A DNA stretch of 64,000 bases from Archilochus colubris (Eukaryota; Chordata; Aves; Apodiformes; Trochilidae), in the NCBI GenBank assembly GCA_023079485.1, contig CM041089.1:13593001-13657000 (forward strand), written 5' to 3'. The position numbers and the translations under genes were made by a program. Under the pieces are notes generated by a model that was not told the origin of the DNA, made no database searches, and was given only the letters and a program-made list of their open reading frames with translations. Within the stretch, counting starts at the first letter, position 1, and the number at the start of each line of letters is the position of its first letter. Positions 60,689 to 64,000 of this stretch are shown here, piece by piece.

Positions 60689-63545
60689 AGTGGTTTGACA
60701 AGACAAGGAGGAAGATGAAAATATTTTCCCACTGTTGAATGCAAAAGTCAATAAATAAGTAAACAGACAAGCATTCAAAGCCAGGAATTTCTTTTCATTT
60801 CCAGCTTCAGCCTTCAAGGGAGTAAGGCCACAAATTTTTTTTATTTTTTTATTTTTTTACTACCATTGTACTGAGCCAAGTGAGCAAAGGTTGTGGCTTT
60901 GGGCATCCAAACTTTGAGTCTCCTAATGGGCAGAGGAAGCTCAGGACTGGCACGAAACCCACGGGTGCAGAAAACACCAATCCTGACAACTGAGAGGCCT
61001 CACTTCAGCTTCAAAGGCAGCCACCACCATCTTGGTAGGCTCAAGGCTGAGGCGCTGAGGGGAGGAAGAAAAAGGGCAAAAGATCAATAAAAACCACAGG
61101 AGGACAAATGTGGTGGGACAGACAGAGATGCTGTGATATAACACACCACTTGTGGGCAGGCAGCCCAGTTCAAGGCAGGGGTTTTCAGGACAGAGGTAGA
61201 ACTTCTTCCTTTGAGCCCTCTCCCTAGCCAACACATCACAGGGGATGTCAAATTCAGCCTCGAGGTATCTGGCATGGAGTCAGGAGTTGGACAATTTCAG
61301 GCACTTTTTTTTGTGGTCAAAGCTCTCTCTGAATCTATACATCTACAATTACAAGGCTGTGTCTTGTTCTCATTTACACTTATCTTCTCCATTGGGTTAT
61401 ACAATATAACCAGAGGTGGTATTTGGTCTACACATTGCTTTTTTTTTTTTTTTTATGTTGCCTGCCCAGATATATTATTTATGACCCATCAGATACATTT
61501 TTTTGTTAACTAATAAACCCCAGAAAAATATTTTTAACGAGAGGCTGTATTTTTTTAAACAATCATCTTGCTGCCCCATTAGCACTCAAGGATTAAATAA
61601 GACAGAGTGGTTGTTAACCAAAAATTGGTCACTGGAGCACATGGACTGAGGTTTTTGTCTTCCTATTACTGAGGCTAAAGAAATGAGGCTTCTACAACCA
61701 CACTGCTGTTGCCTGGCTGAGTTCTCATTTCAAGGCACACGCTGAATTTTAAACCACCACATGGATTTCTCACCCATACCTTCAGCAGCCCTGGCCATGC
61801 TGTGAAGGAGAAAAGCAGATGGATGTCACAGCTGGCTGTGCAGACATCAAAAGTCATTCTCTTTTTAAAGACAATTAGTTAATTGTTCCTGGGGTTTGGC
61901 TTTTTGTTTGTTTGTAGGGGTGTTTTTTGTTTTGTTTGCTCTTTTATTAAGCACTGCTACCATTCCAGTTTGTTGGGTTTGTTTTTTTCTGCTGGGTAAC
62001 ACAGAGCTTTGGCAGCATCTGGGATGTGTGTGCTGGGACAATTACCCTGAGCAAGCCCTGCACAGCTGCTGGAGTGATGATTGCACTCACTTTCCTTGCT
62101 TGACCAAACCAGCAGAAGGCTCCTCATGAACAGGAGCCTGGAGTAACATTTCTAGGCTAAGGTCAGGGGTGTCATCTCTGATACCCAGGACCATTCATCT
62201 GCCACCATGCAATCTGCAATGTGTTTCTGGTTTATTCCTACATTGTATCACCAATTTCCAGGAGATAGACAGCCTGCAGAGCCAGCAGTTGCTTGTTCTT
62301 CCCTGGGTCCTGTTTTCAATATAAGCCCTTGGTTTAGGTTATTGTTTGTCCTTTTTCCTCTTCATTCATTCTAGCATTCCATTTGCCATGCAATTAGAGC
62401 TATTCAGCTCCAAGATAAAAAGGAGGCATGAAAATGCTCAAAGACCAAGCTGGGTTGCCCACTGACGTGAACTCTGCATCCTGTTGTATAAGGCTTAGGG
62501 AATAGTAGTTCCTCTGAGAAATTATTCTCTATTCAGATCCTAAGGAATTGTGTCCTGATTGGATACAAATGAGAGAAATGAAATGCAGATGATTTCTTCG
62601 GGGCTACAGCTCCAAGGAGGCCCAGACATTATGGATATCTTTGGTCAGCTGGTTCCTTCCAGCTCCTATCTTCTCATCTTTGGACACATCACCCCTGTGT
62701 CCTCCCTCAAGATGGGCAGTGAAAGAAACCAGGCATCTCTGTCCCTCTGGTTTTGAAGGGTTTCTGTCAAAAACCTTGAAAAATCCCAGTAACTCAGTTC
62801 CAGGAGTCAGCCACTCCTTGCAAATCAAACTGCAGATTCAGGCTGCCTGCAGATTGCCAAACTCCACACATGCAGCATTTCCCATTTGCTGTCACTGGCT
62901 CTTTGGTGCAGGAAGAAACACCAGGCACAGAGATTTTAGCTGGAAACAAGCAGTGATCTCGTGAACTGCCACTTCTGCTTCCCTTGCTATTTTAACTTCT
63001 CTCACAGCACTGGAAAGTCAAAAGGAAACAACGCAAAAGGAAAGAACACTCCAAAAAAAAAAAACCCAACAGAAAAAAACCCAACACAGACATTGACACA
63101 GCAAAAATTGGGTTCCTCCTTGGTCCTCTAGCTACGAAGATATCAAACCATGAAGCATTCTTTAGCTATTTGAAGACAAAGGCTTCATGGAAAAAAAATG
63201 ACTCTGTTCTCTAAGGCTTGTCCATCATATCACGAGACAGCACATACCCCCATCAGAGGGAAGATTGTGACAGAAAGGACATACTTTATCCTCTCTTTCA
63301 CTTGTTACCCCATCTTTCTGGCCTCTCTGATTCAAGAAACAGGAGGAAACACCAGAAAATCTTCACTGTTCAATGAACCTTTTTGTTGTAAGAAGAACGC
63401 CCTACTCGCAGTACCAAAAAATGCCAGGCAATCTCTAAGAGGCCTCCTGAAAGAAACCACTCCAAACATAATAAAAGTACAGCTTAGAAAACAAAGAAAC
63501 AAAAAAAAACCTCACAATCTGCCAAAACCATGCCCCAAAATTAGC
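60689..63545. other. Unannotated single-copy sequence
   Basis: No gene supported. A T-rich run lies at 60834-60860 and a T16 run at 61439-61454. A T/G-rich low-complexity stretch lies at 61895-61995, and A/C-rich runs at 63050-63085 and 63490-63510. The stretches 61330-61620 and 62340-62450 are AT-rich and look conserved in style (ATTTGCCATGCAATTAGAGC), but no specific call is justified. Confidence 0.45.
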
Positions 63546-63593
<48 letters not shown>

Positions 63594-63594
63594 T
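63546..63594. repeat. (TAA)n microsatellite
   Basis: An uninterrupted run of about 16 TAA/ATA units. It produces the long isoleucine stretch in one reading frame, which is not a gene. Length is likely to vary between individuals. Confidence 0.97.
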
Positions 63595-64000
63595 CCCCAA
63601 AGCAGAGTTTGAATTTTGCCCCAAAGCAGGACTGGACAAGGGACTCCAAGGTGAAGTTCACCTCACTGTTGAGTTTGAAAGCATCCACACTACAGAGAGA
63701 TGGATGGAAGTGTAAAACTAACGTAAAGGAAGAGAAATCAGCACTCTGGTCCACAGCCAAAAGCTGTTTCCACCCCTGGAAATCCAAACCCACAAAAGAC
63801 TAAAGTCAAAAAATAGAATGTTTTATATCAGAGTTACCTGATACCTCCCAAACTCTCTACCCAACAATTTTTACAGCCAGGGAAGGGGCTCAGAGCTGCA
63901 CTTTCTTTGTGGCCATACTCTTCAATGGCCAGTTGAGGTGTAAGAGTTTCTGATTCCTAGGCTATGATGGATATCTTAGCTGCAACCACAGCTGTAAAGA
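63595..64000. other. Unannotated single-copy sequence
   Basis: I see no gene, repeat family or clear regulatory motif up to the window end. Confidence 0.6.

Noticed and set aside
63198..63803. A 201-codon plus-strand frame
   Set aside because: It is carried through by the TAA microsatellite, which gives a poly-isoleucine run. No domain is seen on either side.
1..64000. A novel multi-gene system, CRISPR array, integrated virus or prokaryotic operon
   Set aside because: There are no regular spacer arrays, no retroviral gag/pol/env-like frames or paired LTRs that I can recognise, and no dense coding. The CR1 and MIR repeats show vertebrate nuclear DNA.

Overview
The window reads as vertebrate nuclear DNA from a bird. 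Six pieces of the CR1 LINE family carry the avian 3' end built from ATTCTATG-type octamers, in more than one subfamily. There is also a decayed amniote MIR/CORE-SINE, strong CpG depletion, and many short A-, T- and AC-rich tracts. Two CR1 copies (47673-48155 and 58898-59145) are almost the same over their shared 3' ~240 bases, so this CR1 lineage was active fairly recently. The order of bird cannot be fixed from this window.

I could support no complete protein-coding gene and found no tRNA, rRNA or CRISPR array. The open frames are short, mostly overlap on both strands, and show no recognisable domain. The only recognisable protein similarity is the C-terminal tail of the CR1 ORF2 polyprotein, read from the repeats. 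The window is best described as a gene desert or a very large intron.

Layout: 1-4 kb is single-copy sequence with simple tracts. At 4.05-4.32 kb is a GATATA-type array with a 54-base higher-order unit, and at 4.8-5.06 kb an old MIR-type SINE. 5-27 kb is mostly featureless, with a CpG-enriched patch at 19.5-19.8 kb. At 27.8-28.0 kb is a block with a palindromic CRE and paired SOX-type motifs. At 31.1 kb is a CR1, and at 33.16-33.20 kb an inverted repeat next to a perfect 22-base palindrome made of T-box/E-box half sites. At 36.9-37.5 kb is a conserved-looking block with a consensus RFX X-box and an exon-like segment. At 39.6 kb is the only plus-strand CR1. 41.0-41.75 kb holds a tandem duplication of about 190-200 bases that abuts a small CpG-rich, quadruplex-capable patch. 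42.98-43.11 kb is a second exon-like segment, and 44.4-45.0 kb another conserved-looking block. 47.7-59.1 kb carries four minus-strand CR1 pieces. 59.7-60.7 kb has antiparallel long open frames, and a TAA microsatellite lies at 63.5 kb.

At least four decayed copies of one old palindromic repeat (half-site near CCATTGACTTCAATGGG, end GGATCAGGCCC) lie at 12.35, 44.73, 53.39 and 59.77 kb. The most promising content is a set of candidate cis-regulatory elements, not a gene system. All regulatory and exon calls are motif-based and have not been tested by alignment.
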